64,000 nt of DNA from Dactylorhiza incarnata (GCA_033032865.1 JAWHQI010000049.1:2232001-2296000), one strand, 5' to 3'. Numbered from the stretch's first letter, positions 43,813 to 56,080 are shown. Notes: generated by a model from the sequence alone, not told the origin. Numbers and translations: made by a program.

Positions 43813-44382
43813 AAGAGTGAACGAGTCGAGACCACCGCCAGGGGCGCTGCCCCTTGGACCCCGTTAGGGGCTCTGCCCCTAAGACCCCGCCAGGGGCGCG
43901 GCCCCTTGGAACCCCGCCAGAAACGTCTGGGATTTCGTGGTAATTTCTAATTGTTATAAATTGTTGTCTCCTTAGCAGTAAACGTCCCTCAAGTGGTTAA
44001 TGAACCCTTGTATTGTTTTGGATTTTGAATCGAACAATGAGAGACGAGCTTGTCTACTACTTTAAGTCTAGTTGTCTTTGCCTTTGTCCAATGCATGTAA
44101 ATCTGAAGATTTGGAAGAGTTCTAAATGTCCAGATTTAGCCTTTCGTCTATCAAAGGTTGATAGTCTTATGTTGTGCACATAAGGGATGCATGTGGATTT
44201 TAGCAGCTTGTTTTTTTGTGGATGTGCACATTGATCAAATGTTGATCATGGTTAAGTGTTAACTTATTATTAAAATCCCTTCATCAAATATTAAGTGTTC
44301 AGATGCCTTCAGATGGATGACACTCTTCCTGCCTCGATCGATGAAGTGTGGGCTTGCCAAAGAAAGGTGCATTAATCTATCT
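43813..44382 (+). other. Leader of copia N, second part, with GC-rich hairpins
   Basis: No gene. At 43840-43925 there are repeated GGGGCGCTGCCCC-like and AGGGGCTCTGCCCCT self-complementary blocks separated by ACCCCGCCAG. About 44080-44170 is a diverged copy of leader sequence before the composite. The deletion joining leader to RT lies somewhere near 44290-44380. Confidence 0.55.
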
Positions 44383-45691
44383 TGGTAAAGTCCATTAGGA
44401 TATTGCTTGCTATTGCTGCGTATTATGACTACGAGATCTGACAGATGGATGTCAAAACGGCTTTCCTAAATGGAAACCTACTTGAGGAAGTGTACATGAC
44501 ACAACCCGAGGGTTTTGTATCCCCAAATGAATCCACTAAAATATGCAAGCTGAATAGGTCCATCTATGGATTGAAACAGGCCTCTGAAGTTGGAATCTTT
44601 GTTTTGATGAGAAGATCAAAGAGTTTGGTTTTGTCAAGAATGAAGATGAACCGTGTGTTTACAAGCGAATCAGTGGGAGCATTGTTGTCTTCCTGATATT
44701 GTATGTAGATGACATACTGCTGATCGAGAATGACATACCTACCCTGAAAGTTGTTAAGAACAACCTAGGGAACTGCTTTTCTATGAAGGACTTGGGTGAA
44801 GCGACTTACATACTCGGTATTAAGATCTATAGAGATAGATAGAAGAAGTTGCTGGGTTTGACCCAGAGTACGTACATTGAGAAGGTGTTGAAGCGGTTCA
44901 ACATGCTTGAGTCCAAGAAAGGATTTTTGCCCATGTCTCATGGTGTGAATCTCTGTAAGGACCAGTGTCCAAAATCTTGTGAAGATAAGGACCGCATGAA
45001 GTTGATTCCATATGCTTCGACAATTGGGTCAATCATGTATGTAATGTTATGTACTCGACCCGATGTCTCTTTTGCTTTGAGCGTGACTAGCAGGTATCAG
45101 TCTGATCCCGGTGAATGTCACTGGATAGCCGTAAAGAATATCCTGAAGTACTTGAGAAGGACTAAGGATGTATTCTTGGTGTATGGTGGAGAGGAAGAGC
45201 TCGTTGTAAGTGGTTACACGGATGCCAGCTTCCAAACTGATAGGGATGATTCGAAGTCTCAGTCAGGGTTTGTGTTTTGCCTGAATGGAGGAGCTGTGAG
45301 CTGGAAGAGTTCCAAGCAAGAGACAGTTGCTGATTCTACAACTGAGGCTGAGTATATCACTGTGGCTAATGCAGCGAAGGAGGCTGTATGGATTAGGAAA
45401 TTCATCGGCGAGCTAGATGTAGTTCCTAGCATTGTTGGTCCCGTAGTTCTCTACTGTGATAACAATGGTGCAATTGCACAATCTAAGGAACCTATATCCC
45501 ATCAGCGCTCCAAGCACATACTTCGGCGGTTCTATCTTATTCGTGAGATTGTTGAACGAGGAGATGTGAACATTTGCAGAGTGCCGACTGAGGAGAATAT
45601 TGCAGATCCACTGACAAAGCCTCTCGCGCAGAGAAAGCATGATGGTCATACTAGATCAATGGGTATACGATACCTGAGTGATCAACTCTAG
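44383..45691 (+). pseudogene. pol: Copia N reverse transcriptase (partial) and RNase H
   Basis: RT starts mid-domain with [18 protein letters not shown] and [10 protein letters not shown], shifts frame near 44590, then has the intact catalytic YVDDILL and LGEATYILGIKI. After a stop at 44841 the open frame 44849-45691 (280 codons) gives RT end and RNase H: PYASTIGSIMYVMLCTRPDV, SGYTDASFQTDRDDSKSQSG, VSWKSSKQETVADSTTEAEY and EENIADPLTKPLAQ. It ends at an apparent normal C-terminus. Confidence 0.9.
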
Positions 45692-46658
45692 TGGGAGTCT
45701 TGTGGGTTGTATATATTCTATTGGCTGTTTATTATTTATTCATATGATGAATTGTGTACCAATTATTTCTTTTTACAATTAATGGCAAGTTCTTTTATTA
45801 TGATATACTGTTTCTATATGATAGAATAAAATTCGTGATAAATACCCTTAGAATGTTCGCTTCCATAGGACATCAAGTACGTGACTTGAATGTGAGAGCC
45901 TATGATTTCGAAGCTTCATTCTTAAAAGGTCCCTGGTCAAGGTATCATCGTAGAAGCTAAGGGTGATGATAATACATTAAGACTAGCATGTGTGTTGACT
46001 GATGACCGGTTCTCACAGGTCATGATATTGTGATATCAAGTCATCACGTGGGTACTTGTTAGTGAACAAGTTGTACTGGACAGATCCAATCTGAGACTAC
46101 TTTGTGGATTGTTACTTAAATGTGTCACAAGTAGGTCTCATTTGACTATGGTGTTGTGGTCCTTTGACCTGAAATCACAGCATTCATCGAGTGAGGAAGA
46201 GCATGCTTTGATGTCATCTAAAGTCTTCCTTGAAGAAGGTTGATGATAAAGGTGGTCGTTGGGTACGTTACGAAGCATTTGGGTGTTTGGGTGTGAGCAG
46301 ATATGGGATTTGTCCTCCTATATAACAGCAGTTGCATCCATGGGACCCTTGATGGAATTGGACTGAGAAATGCATCGCCATGCTTGGTTGAGTCAATATG
46401 TGATATTGAGCTCACCATTCTCTGGAAGTCCGTTCTAGATCAAGAAACTTGGATTGAGCTATTATGAGGGTGACACGGTTCATGCCTCTAGTTCTTTCCG
46501 GATGTAAGGGATAAAGGGACAAACACAACGCTGGAACATTGGTCATAAAGGCTTATGAGTTATGAACTCTTATTGCTTGGAGAGCAATGATGCATTGCTA
46601 GATGCCGCTCATTGTTTGTGAGGTTTTTGTTTGATACTTTCAAAATCAAGTGGGAGAC
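45692..46658 (+). other. 3' non-coding region and PPT of copia N
   Basis: About 950 bp without a frame I would call, ending in the purine tract AAGTGGGAGAC (46648-46658) directly before the 3' LTR. Confidence 0.6.
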
Positions 46659-47443
46659 TGTTGGAGTTACCATTGTGATCTAGAAGTGGTCAAACATGTA
46701 GTCTCACTGCCAACGCGATATGAGTCTGCAGGGTCGCACATAAGAGCATATGGAGAAGTTGGAAGATTGACTGTGTTGGTAAAGGTTACCACCAATCACC
46801 ATACAGAATGGGGTCCGGCAATTGTTGCTGTCACAATTCGTCGAATATGATTCGTCGGAATTCGTCGAATATGATTCGTGGAAACTCGACGAATGCTGAT
46901 ACCCGATGAATTGTTCCAGAAACCCCAATTTTCTGTGGTCTGCGGATAGCGATTCTTTTAGGTCTTTTTATGCTTCGGGTATAAATAGAACTTGTTTTAA
47001 GGGTTAAAAAAAAAGGTTATGCCAATAGGAAGTTCAGCCGACGGAAGTGTTCCACCTCCCAAACCCTAGTCGACGGAAGAAGTTCCGCTTCGCTCGCCAA
47101 CGCAGATCGTATCGCAGGCGATCGTCGCCGTGATTGTTCTTCCTGGAGCGAACCTAGCAGTTCGTGGAAGTGCAAGGTGCAGTCGTATTTCTCCCAGCTC
47201 GTGTGGACTGCTGCAGAGACGTAGACATTATTCTACGTAAGGACTCTCGCACAGCCAACGACAGGACTCTTCTTCTTAGAGCATCTAGGTTGGATTTGAT
47301 CCAACTCCACTAAGGTAATTTATGCCTAGTAGTTTTGATTAGCTTCTTGATTCAATGTTCATGGCCCGATCCAAACTCTTTTGGGTTGTTCTCGTTATTA
47401 CCGCTGCGCCTACATATGACGTATGGATGTAGAAAACCCAACA
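46659..47443 (+). repeat. 3' LTR of copia N
   Basis: 785 bp, TGTTGG to CCCAACA, partner of 33022-33808. The TATA box GGTATAAATAGA and the ATTCGTCGAAT repeats (46835-46895) are conserved. Confidence 0.93.
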
Positions 47444-47448
47444 CAACC

Positions 47449-47990
47449 AACTTCAATATCAATGCACAGTCACATGATTAATAGAAATGCTTGCTGTAAA
47501 GCAGCGTGCTCTTCAAGTCACCTAACCTCCATTCAGAAGGTGACTCAGAAAAGGAGGTATAATAGATTTGAATGCTAGTGCAGTGGCAAAGTTGGGCACT
47601 TTGCTATAGACTGTTGGTTCAACCCAACTGTTTCTAGAGCAAGGTATGAGAAGCCAGTCAGTGGAGTAGTGGCTAGAGTTCTAGTTGTTAGGGCTAACAA
47701 GAACCTTGGACCTAAATTCATTTGGGTTCCTAAGGAATACTAATCCTTGTCTTGTAGGTTTGTCCAATGGCCAACCAAAAGTAAATGTGGCTGTTGGACA
47801 ATATAGGATCCAGGCATAAGTCTGAATTAAGAAGAAACTCATCAAAAACATATATATTACTGTCAACAAATATATTGGATCTTACAATCACAACTGTTGA
47901 TTCTAAATCAATTCAATTAGTCTGCCAACCCAGATACGTGCCCCATCACATTCTAAAGTAAGACATATATATAGGTCACATGTTTAGAAA
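47449..47990 (+). pseudogene. gag: SIRE-like gag, zinc-knuckle end
   Basis: It continues the gag cut at 33021. The frame shows QKVTQKRRYNRFEC, stop, CSGKVGHFAIDCW (a knuckle with its first gap holding a stop) and RANKNLGPKFIWVPKEY before TAA at about 47742. The same order (basic stretch, knuckle, NKNLGPK) is seen in both inverted-arm gags. After it, to 47990, no frame is recognisable. Confidence 0.75.
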
Positions 47991-48387
47991 TATAGTGTAA
48001 TACCCCTGATTTTTGATAATTAATTACGTGGCCGCTGTGGCATAATTTTGGCGTATGGGCATTACATCAGCTCGTCAGGTTTAGTTTTGGGCCTTAGCTC
48101 AGTTAAAGTGCATAATTTAGATCAAGTGTGCGAGACTTCACGTAGATTCGTGCTATAGAGAAGATTTTTTGTAGTTATTAAGATCTTAGCTTCGGGAGGC
48201 TTTATCCCAAGTTTGGCTCGTCGGAATTGAATTTTGACTTCGCTGTTGGATTCATAGCGTCAAATTTCAAATTAGGTGCGAATTTCGTAGAAGTCCGAGG
48301 TGGTTTAGTCGCCGTCGTGGTTTAAATAGAATGGGAGATTATTTATGTAATTTTTGCATTTAATCTTTGCATGAAATTCTTAGGCTG

Positions 48388-48525
48388 CGTTCGACGAACT
48401 GCAGGCTAGCTGCGATCGACGAATTGTTGGCTAGCTGCGTTCGACGAACTGCAGGCTAGCTGCGTTCGATGAACTGTAGGCTAGCTGCATTCGATGAACT
48501 GCAGGCTGAGTTCGACGAACTCCTG
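48388..48525 (+). repeat. 25-bp tandem repeat, six units (5' LTR)
   Basis: Core GTTCGACGAACTGCAGGCTA with starts at 48389, 48414, 48439, 48464, 48489 and 48510 (the last spaced 21). Several units are mutated. The array lies directly upstream of the TATA zone. Confidence 0.93.
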
Positions 48526-49029
48526 GAGGCTTAATATATATACATTAAGCTTAGGTTTTATCTTTTCATCTCATTCCCCTATCGGCTGACTAAGAGTTCT
48601 ATCGGGCGAGAGAGCGAGAGCGGCGTGTCGTGGATCTTCCGGCCGGTGATTTCTAGGGCTGTTGTAGTCGGAATCGCATTTGGAGAGTAGATTTGGAAAG
48701 CTCTCGGCGAGATCTTTATTATAGTGGTAAGCTTTTCCCGTTTCGTGGAATTTTTGGAGTTTGAGGTAGTAACCTAACCCCTCTTTTCGATCCAAACAGT
48801 TTCAGGATTCGTGCTTGGGTGAGTTCTTGGCCGATCCATAGCTTTTGGAGCGGAGGTCTTCGAGTTTAGCATGGTTTAAGGCAAGTGGCTATTCCCCTCC
48901 TTCTCGTTGTTTTCTTAAAGCACTATTTTCTGTCGTTATCTGTTCTTGGGGTGTCTTGGCTTGTGATTTTTGGTCGTGTCATTTTGATCTCGACCCCGCC
49001 CCCTTGAATTCCTTTTTGTTTTCTCCTGC

Positions 49030-49340
49030 CTTGGATTTCTTGAGAAATCAAGGTTTCCTGCCTATTTCTCGAGAAATCATTGTTCCCTGCCCTTTTTTTT
49101 GAGAAAGCTTGACCCTGCCTTTAGTTTCTCGAAAAATAAGCATGACCCTGCCTTTCATTTCTCGAGAAGCTGACTCCTGCCCTTCATTTCTCGAGAACTA
49201 GTTGACTCATGCCCTTTATTTCTCGAAAACCAGATGACTCCTGCTCTTCATCTCTCATGAACCAGTTGACTCCTACCCTTCATTTCTCGAGAACCAGCAT
49301 GACTCCTGCCTTTTTTTCATCAAGAAATGTTTATGGTCAT
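49030..49340 (+). repeat. Array of TTCTCGAGAA-like palindromes (5' LTR)
   Basis: Units of roughly 33 bp combine TTCTCGAGAA (or a one- or two-base variant) with CCAGTTGACTCCTGCCCTTC. It lies downstream of the TATA zone, so in the transcribed leader part of the LTR. Confidence 0.8.
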
Positions 49341-50758
49341 TGGACTTCTCTAGAACCTCTTGTTCTCTGTCCTTGACCTCTCTAGAAACCTTTGTATATT
49401 GTCCTTTTTGAATCCTCGAGAAATGCCCCTTGTTTCTTAGTGCTTGAGTTACGCCTCCGATTACTTCTCCTCTTTGAAATCTCATACCCGTTGTGGTTAA
49501 ATAACTTATGCCTTCTCTTATGAATCGTCTTATGCAGTGTTTACTTCATTTGTGACCCTATCCTTAGGGTATCCTGGTGGTTGTTTTCTCAGGCTTCTTC
49601 CTTTTCCATAATTAAAGAAATTAATTAATTTGAACCATTGCCTTTGTCCTTGCACGGTGGGTCGTGTTTGGGGGGGGGGAGTGGGGAATTGTTGTAGCCT
49701 TGCATGGTGGCTATTTTAGTGGTGAACCGCAGGCTTGGCCTGTGGTCCCGTGGGCCGTGTTTGGGTGGTTGGGGATAGTGAAACCCCCACCCATTTTTGG
49801 CTTTGGGTGGCAGAGGATAAAGGGCCGCCCCCGTTTAATTTGAGCTGATCAGTCTCTTTTTATATAAATTTAACAGGATAAATGGACTTTACTTGTATCT
49901 CTTTTGGTATTTGGTGCACTTGGTGCATTATTTAGTTCTGTGCTTGGAGCTTCCTTTCCTGTAAGTGTGGGCTTGGGTTGGTACCCCTTATGCCTTATTT
50001 ACTTTACTTCTTATTTTTATGCCACTTGTAATTCCTTGCTGAGGCGTTCATTATTTTATTGAATGCCTCAGGTTCTGAGCCGTAGCGGCTAGCAGTGTAG
50101 CCTGGAGTCTTCGGGAGTTTTAGTTGCTATTTTACCCCGCTGCTGTGAGGTAGTAGTTGTTAGTTTCTTCTAGTGTTCAGACATGCTAGTTGGAGCCAAC
50201 GGGTTAGTGTCAAGTTGTTGATGCCCGTTGTGCCCTTTTGATACTTTATAGCTTACTTGCCAGTTAAATGCCACTACTTTTAGTTCTTGTGTATCTTGCT
50301 CTCTGGGAATGATTTATGTCTAGGTGCATTATAGTTATAAAATGGTTTTTCTTTCATCAGTATTGCATCCCTTTTATCTGAAATCCTTATCTTTAAAGTC
50401 TCATAAAGATATTTTCTATACCTATACTACGCCTAGATATGTGCATATCATTTACTTTATGTTCTGTCATCTCGTGCATTTAGGACCTTAAGTGAACTAA
50501 ATCAAGTACTTTCCGCTGCAATTATATATATTTTCTCAGTGGGCTAGTTGATCCACGAACTAAGAGACACAGTTCTTACCCCATACCCTCATAAAAGATT
50601 TCAAACGATGATCTATCATGTAAACATGTTTTGATTAAATAATTAATAGGTTCCCGCCCGAGCGTCTGCAGTTGTCTCCTGCATGACGTGGCATCATGAC
50701 GCATATTTTATCTTACTCTAATATTCCTAAATTCAGAGAAAATGCGGGTTGTGACAGT

Positions 50759-50774
50759 TGGTATCAGAGGCAGG
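50759..50774 (+). other. Primer binding site of the Tekay-like element
   Basis: TGGTATCAGAGGCAGG, two bases after the LTR; initiator tRNA-Met type. Confidence 0.87.
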
Positions 50775-51440
50775 TTGTTCGACAAGTCGTTCGAGCAACA
50801 AATTCTGATATAGTATAGTTGTTTTGGTTTCATTGCATACACACACCGATGTGTCATCAGTACGTCTTGGCCGAAGCATGAACACTACACTCATAGCATG
50901 ATAAGAAGTATACGGGGCATATTATGTAGTATGAGATGCATAAAATGTGTTTGTATATGGATCCGCCATAGGTGGCAACATGTGACAGTTATGTAGTATG
51001 GGATGCATAACCATCATCATATGGATGCCCATTAGCATATTTTTCTTTTTCGTTACATGCAATATTATGTAGTATGGGATGCATAATATTTCATATGTAC
51101 GCCGCTCATAACATGCATTAAGGCCTTTTTTAGAATGCATAGCACAACATACATTACATATCATTGCTTAAGCACACGTGCAAAGATAAAAACTTATATG
51201 ATGACACACGTACACTAATGATTTCAAAATGAACAGAAAATTCATGCATTCATGACCTTTGCACATGGGTCAAGAGGGATGATGTAGTATCATTCCCCCA
51301 AATTTAGCATAACATCATGAAAATATCCCAGAGAAAGGTAGTGGAAATGGCAAGTATCTGTACATGTATGTTCTGGACCAAGCAGTGTAGTTCTAGTGTA
51401 AGGTTAAGTTTTAATTATAGGTTTATGCGTATTAGCAGAG
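50775..51440 (+). other. Leader of the Tekay-like element
   Basis: No gene. TATGTAGTATGGGATGCATA, or a close variant, occurs three times, at about 50923, 50990 and 51065. Confidence 0.7.
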
Positions 51441-52667
51441 ATGGCGCGCAAGCGACTCGCGACTAGGTCGACTCCTCAGTTGGAGGGTGAGTCATCCGGA
51501 GCGCAGAGTGAAGCCTTGATCGAGAGTCTGCGCCAGAGCAATGAGGCTCTGATAAGGCAAATGGTTGCGATGCAGTCACAAGTTGAGGCGTTGTTGTCTG
51601 CCGATACAAGGCAGCAAACCGCAATGTAGGCCCCCGTAGTAGGATAGACAGTACCTACCCCTCCTGCTCCATTGGTACCCCCAGTAGCAATACCTCCAGA
51701 AATGAATTTCATTTCACACTTTCAAAGGTTGGGTCATCCATCGTATGATGATTGAGCCGACTTCGTGGACTTAGATGATTGGCTTATAGCCATGGAAGAG
51801 ATGTTCTCGTATTTAGGAATCACCGTGGATCAGAAGGTGATGGTGGCCGCGTACCAGCTTAAGGGGTTGCAAAGAGCTGGTGGTTGACGGAGAAGGAAGA
51901 CCTTTTCGAAGGATGTTTGTGGGAAACCTTCAAAGGATTGTTGTTAAGAAAGTTTCTGCCGTCGGTAGAGCCAGACCGATTGATGAATGATTTCCTGCAT
52001 CTAAAGCAGAGGCAGCTCTCGGTGAGCGAGTATGAGATTGAGTTTTGCAAGTTGAGCAGGTTTGCTCCGGCCCTGGTAGCCTCGGAAGAAGGAAGAGTAA
52101 AGAGATTCCTGGGTGGTCTCCGTAGTGACATCCATCAGCTGTCCAGTGCGTATAGGTCGGAGAAGTACGCCGAGGTAGTAGAGGCAGCGCTGAAGGTTGA
52201 GGCAATTGATAATGTCAAGAATCGAGGATCAATGATGAAGAAGGGAAAGACAAAGGCTGGAGAAGAAGGAAATTCTGGTGCGCCTGCCTCGGTCTTGAAG
52301 AAAGAAGGTGGTGAGGTATGCAGTTTCTGTGGCCTCTTCGGCCTTCCGTTTGAAAGGCGTTTCAAGAGGAAAGGAGTTCAAAAGCAGCAGCGAGTGCTGG
52401 CAATTCAGGGTGCTCCGAAGGGTGAGGTGCTCTGCCAGTTGTGCAAGTAGAAGGGGCACGATGTGGCCCAGTGTTGGACCAAGGAGAAAGTCTTCTTCAA
52501 GTGCGGACAGAAAGGGCAAATGAAGTTTCAATGCTCGCGAGTTCAAGCCCCGTTGCAGCCAATTCCGCTTCGAGCCTTGCCGCCGCCGCAACATCAGGAT
52601 AAAGGAAGAGGAAATATGAACGTGATAACCCAGGAGCAAGCGCAGTCTTCGACCCAAGTGATCGCAG
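51441..52667 (+). pseudogene. gag: Tekay-like gag
   Basis: The start ATGGCGCGCAAGCG at 51441 gives MARKRLATRSTPQLEGES and a Gln-rich coiled coil (LRQSNEALIRQMVAMQSQVE), then a stop at 51627. The same frame goes on with MNFISHFQRLGHPSYDD and LDDWLIAMEEMFSYLGIT. A frameshift in an AAGGGG run near 51868 leads to 51884-52450, with a QRQLSVSEYEIEFCKLSRFA block and a GGLRSDIHQL block. After a stop at 52448 the zinc knuckle is read as CQLCK, stop, KGHDVAQCW. The exon appears to end at 52667. Confidence 0.87.
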
Positions 52668-52747
52668 GTTAGACCTTAAGCCAACTGTTAAGTTTTGATT
52701 CCTTTTAGTTTTGCTGTATTAGAGTAGTTTCTTTTTCGCACTTATAG
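52668..52747 (+). other. Apparent 80-bp intron between gag and protease
   Basis: The donor is CAG|GTTAGA and the acceptor is ACTTATAG|GG, with a T-rich stretch before it (TTTCTTTTT). Removing it joins frame 2 of gag to frame 1 of protease without a stop, giving STQVIAG then GRYKVKNRWARVLFDSG. Unspliced RNA meets TAG at 52670. This is inferred from frames and splice-site consensus only. Confidence 0.55.
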
Positions 52748-53799
52748 GGAGATATAAGGTAAAGAATCGCTGGGCGCGTGTTCTGTTCGATTCTGGTGCT
52801 ACCCATTCGTTCGTAGCAAGGGCTTTCGTCGATCGTCACCGTTTGACCCCTGAGCTGGACAACGATTCATTACTCGTTAAGTTCCCTTCTGGTGATTTGG
52901 TATCCACGGACCAGTGCGTCCGAAGTTGACCCGTTCTCTTAGGAGATTTCTTGGCTGTTGCTAATCTCAAGGTGTTGGACCTAGAATACTTTGATGTGAT
53001 TTTGGGTATGGACTGGTTGTCCAGCTATGATGCGATCATCCGATGCAAGGAAAATTGTTTGGACTTTGTGATGGACAACGATCATCCCATGAGCGTTTTT
53101 GGGTCTCCGTGCCTGTGTTCCCCAATAATTTCTGTGGTATGTGCTCAGAAACTGTTAATTTTTGGTTGTTTGGCTTACCTTGTTTCTGTAGTAGAAACTG
53201 TTACTGGTTCGCCGTGTATTGAGGGTGTTCCGGTGGTGCGAGAGTTTCCCGATGTCTTTCCTGTCAGTCTTCCTGGTCTCCCGCCTGATAGAGATGTGGA
53301 AGTCGTTATTGATCTTGATCCTGGTACTCGTCCAATCGCTAAGGCACCGTACCGTATGGCCCCGCGTGAGTTAGAAGAGTTGCGAACTCAGTTAGATGAG
53401 CTATTGCATTATGGATTCATTAGGCCATGTTCTTCGCCCTGGGGTGCTCCAGTGTTGTATGTGAAAAAGAAGGACGGTTCCATGAGGTTGTGCATAGATT
53501 ATAGAGAGTTAAACAAAGTGACCATCAAGAATAGGTATCCGTTGTCAAGGATAGATGATGTGTTTGATCAGTTGCGTGGTAGCACGGTGTTTTTGAAGAT
53601 TGACCTTCGATCAGGTTGCCATCAGTTGATGATCCGTAAGTCGGACGTTCACCGGACTGCCTTTCATTCCCGTTATGGCCATTTTGAGTTTTTTGGTTAT
53701 GTATTTTGGTTTGACGAATGCACCCTCTGCATTTATGGACATGATGAACCGCGTGTTCAAGGATTTTCTGGATCATTTTTTTGTAGTCTTCATCGATGA
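52748..53799 (+). pseudogene. pol: Tekay-like protease and RT N-terminal half
   Basis: Protease active site VLFDSGATHSFVARAF and [15 protein letters not shown] are typical of chromoviruses; a TGA lies at about 52930. RT has [40 protein letters not shown] and [21 protein letters not shown] one-base change in a T run near 53690 shifts the frame before the FGLTNAP block, which continues in the next feature. Confidence 0.9.
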
Positions 53800-56080
53800 T
53801 GTGTTGGTATATTCCAGAAGTGATGAGGAGCATGCTACGCATTTGCGCTTAGTATTGTCTACTCTTAGAGAGCACAAGTTGTATGCGAAGCTGAGTAAGT
53901 GTGAGTTCTGGCTTTCTCAGGTATCCTTTCTGGGTGATGTGGTGAACAAGCATGGAATTACTGTAGACCCCACTAAGATTTATGCTGTATTGGATTGGAA
54001 GACACCTTCAACGCCTATGGAGATAAGGAGTTTCTTATGGTTGGCTGGGTACTACAGGAGGTTTGTTCAAGGGTTCTCAGTGCTGTTAGCACCTTTAACT
54101 AAGCTTACCCAGAAGAATACCGCTTTTGTTTAGAGCGATAAGTGCGAAGAAGCCTTTCAGGAATTAAAGAGGTGTATGTGCAGTGCTCGTGTGTTGGCCT
54201 TGCCGATCGAAGGTATAGAGTATGTTGTTTATGTGGACGCATCTCACATTGGACTAGGGTGTGTTTTGATGCAAGAAGGAAAGGTGATTGCCTATGGGTC
54301 TAGACAATTGAAAGTTCATGAAAAGAATTACCCTACGCATGACTTAGAATTTGCAGCAGTGATTTATACTTTAAAGCTTTGGAGACACCTTCTTTATGGA
54401 CTGTCATGCAAGATTTATACGGATCACAAGAGTCTGAAGTTTGTCTTCACCCAGAAAGAGCTAAATTTGTGACAGCGTAGATGGTTGGAGTTTGTTGCGG
54501 ATTATGATGTTGATATCCTGTATCATCCGGGTAAGGCTAATGTGGTGGCCGATGCCCTGAGCAGAAAGACCGTGCATATCTTCAATCTCTTTGTGTTGTC
54601 CTTGGTAGAGGAGTTTATGTTGATGGAGATGTTGGTCGGTAGTTGTACTGTGCCTTCGATCTTAGAGGCTGAAGAGCCTTCTTGGATTACCCTTACTAGA
54701 TTGCATCAGAAGGAAGATCCTGACTTGCAGCATCTTCGAAGCAGGACTGAGAAAGGGGAATTACCAGATTTTTTGATCGATGATAAGGATACTTTGATGT
54801 ACTTAGGTAGGTATTATATCCCCGCGTTGGATGATATTCGGGCAAAGATCTGTAGTGAAGCGCATGACTCTAGTATTTCCTATCATCCTGGTTCCATGAA
54901 AATGTACAAAGACCTAAAGCAGATCATTTGGTGGTCAGGTATGAAGAATGTTATAGCCAGATATGTTTCTGAATGTTTAACTTGTCAGCGCGTGAAGGCG
55001 GATCATAAGAGGCCTAGAGGTAAGTTGAACCCATTGGATGTTCCAAGCTAGAAGTGGGAGAGTATTTCAATGGACTTCATTACCGGTTTGCCAAGGTCTC
55101 CCGGAGGACATGATTCTGTGTGGGTCATTGTTGACAGATTAACAAAGTGTGCTCACTTTGTGCCTTTTAAGACCGGCTATTCTATGGAGAAAATAACAGA
55201 ACTTTATTTGAATGAAGTCATCAGATTGCATGGTGTGCCCGTGAGCATTGTGTCGGACCGAGATTCTAGGTATATGTCTCATTTCTGGCGGAGTTTGTAG
55301 GGAGCTTTGGGCACTGACCTTAGATACCCTACCGCTTACCATCCTCAGACCAATAGTCAGACAGAAAGAGTACATCAAATTTTGGAAGATATGATAAGGT
55401 GCTATATTCTAGATCATGGTGGAGCTTGGGATAAGCGTCTTGGATTGATGGAATTGGCCTATAATAACACTTATCGGGAAAGCTTGCAGATGGCCCCCTT
55501 TGAGGCTTTGTATGGGAGGCATTATCGAACTCCCTTGCTTTGGGCCGAGGTTGGTGAGAGTCTGTTGTTAGGCCCAAAAGCTCTGGAAGAGATGAGTGTT
55601 GCAGTGACTCATATCCGCGAGAAGCTTCGTATTGCTCAGGAGCGGCATGAGATGTATGCTAATCGGAGAAGGGTGGATCTTGAGTTTGTCGTCGGAGACT
55701 TAGTGCTCTTGAAAGTTTCTCCGATGCCGGGCGTTAAGAGATTTGGAAGGAACCACAAGTTGGATCCCCGGTATGTGGGACCTTTCCAGGTTATTGAGCG
55801 CATCGAAGTGTCAGCTTATAGATTGGATTTTCTTGCTTCCTTCCTTAATGTTCACGATGTGTTTCATGTGAGCCAGCTGAGGAAGTGTTTGCGTAGTGGT
55901 TGGCATGTTCTTGATCCGGTGCCTATATTGCAGCCCAATCTTTCGTATGTTAAAGAGCCTGTCCGAATCTTGGAGACTCAGGAGCATGTGTTGCGGAGGA
56001 AGACGATCCCGATGGTTAAGGTTCTTTGGAAGAATCAGGGTGTCGAAAGCGCAACATGGGAGCTGGAGTCTGCCATGTGA
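53675..56080 (+). pseudogene. pol: Tekay-like RT palm, RNase H, integrase and chromodomain
   Basis: In one frame with four stops (54131, 54470, 55049, 55298): RT with [16 protein letters not shown] and the catalytic FIDDVLVYS; RNase H with [20 protein letters not shown] and DALSRKT; integrase with CLTCQRVKADH, SMDFITGLP, WVIVDRLTKCAHF, VSDRDSRYMS and YHPQTNSQTERVHQ. The C-terminal barrel has KLDPRYVGPFQVIERI and DVFHVSQLRKC. The end, RRKTIPMVKVLWKNQGVESA followed by TWELESAM, is a Tekay-type chromodomain lacking some aromatic residues. The stop is at 56078. Confidence 0.92.

Larger units (their letters stand above)
33022..47443 (+). mobile_element. Copia element N, internally deleted, carrying an inverted composite
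   Basis: LTRs at 33022-33808 (787 bp) and 46659-47443 (785 bp) begin TGTTGGAGTTACC and end AACCCAACA (AATA in the 5' copy). The target duplication CAACC is at 33017-33021 and 47444-47448. The PBS is at 33810, the PPT at 46648-46658, and only the RT C-terminal half and RNase H remain of pol. Gag, protease and integrase are absent. A 9.8-kb composite (34003-43812) lies in the leader. Without it the element would be about 4.6 kb. Confidence 0.92.
47996..50756 (+). repeat. 5' LTR of the Tekay-like element
   Basis: It contains six 25-bp repeats (48388-48525), a TATA zone inside a hairpin (GCTTAAT...ATTAAGC, 48529-48550) and an array of TTCTCGAGAA-like palindromes (49030-49340). It ends ATGCGGGTTGTGACA. 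Confidence 0.92.

Noticed and set aside
49030..49340. TTCTCGAGAA and TTCGACGAA arrays as heat-shock elements
   Set aside because: Heat-shock elements need TTCnnGAA spacing. Here the gap between TTC and GAA is four and three bases, so I do not call them heat-shock elements.
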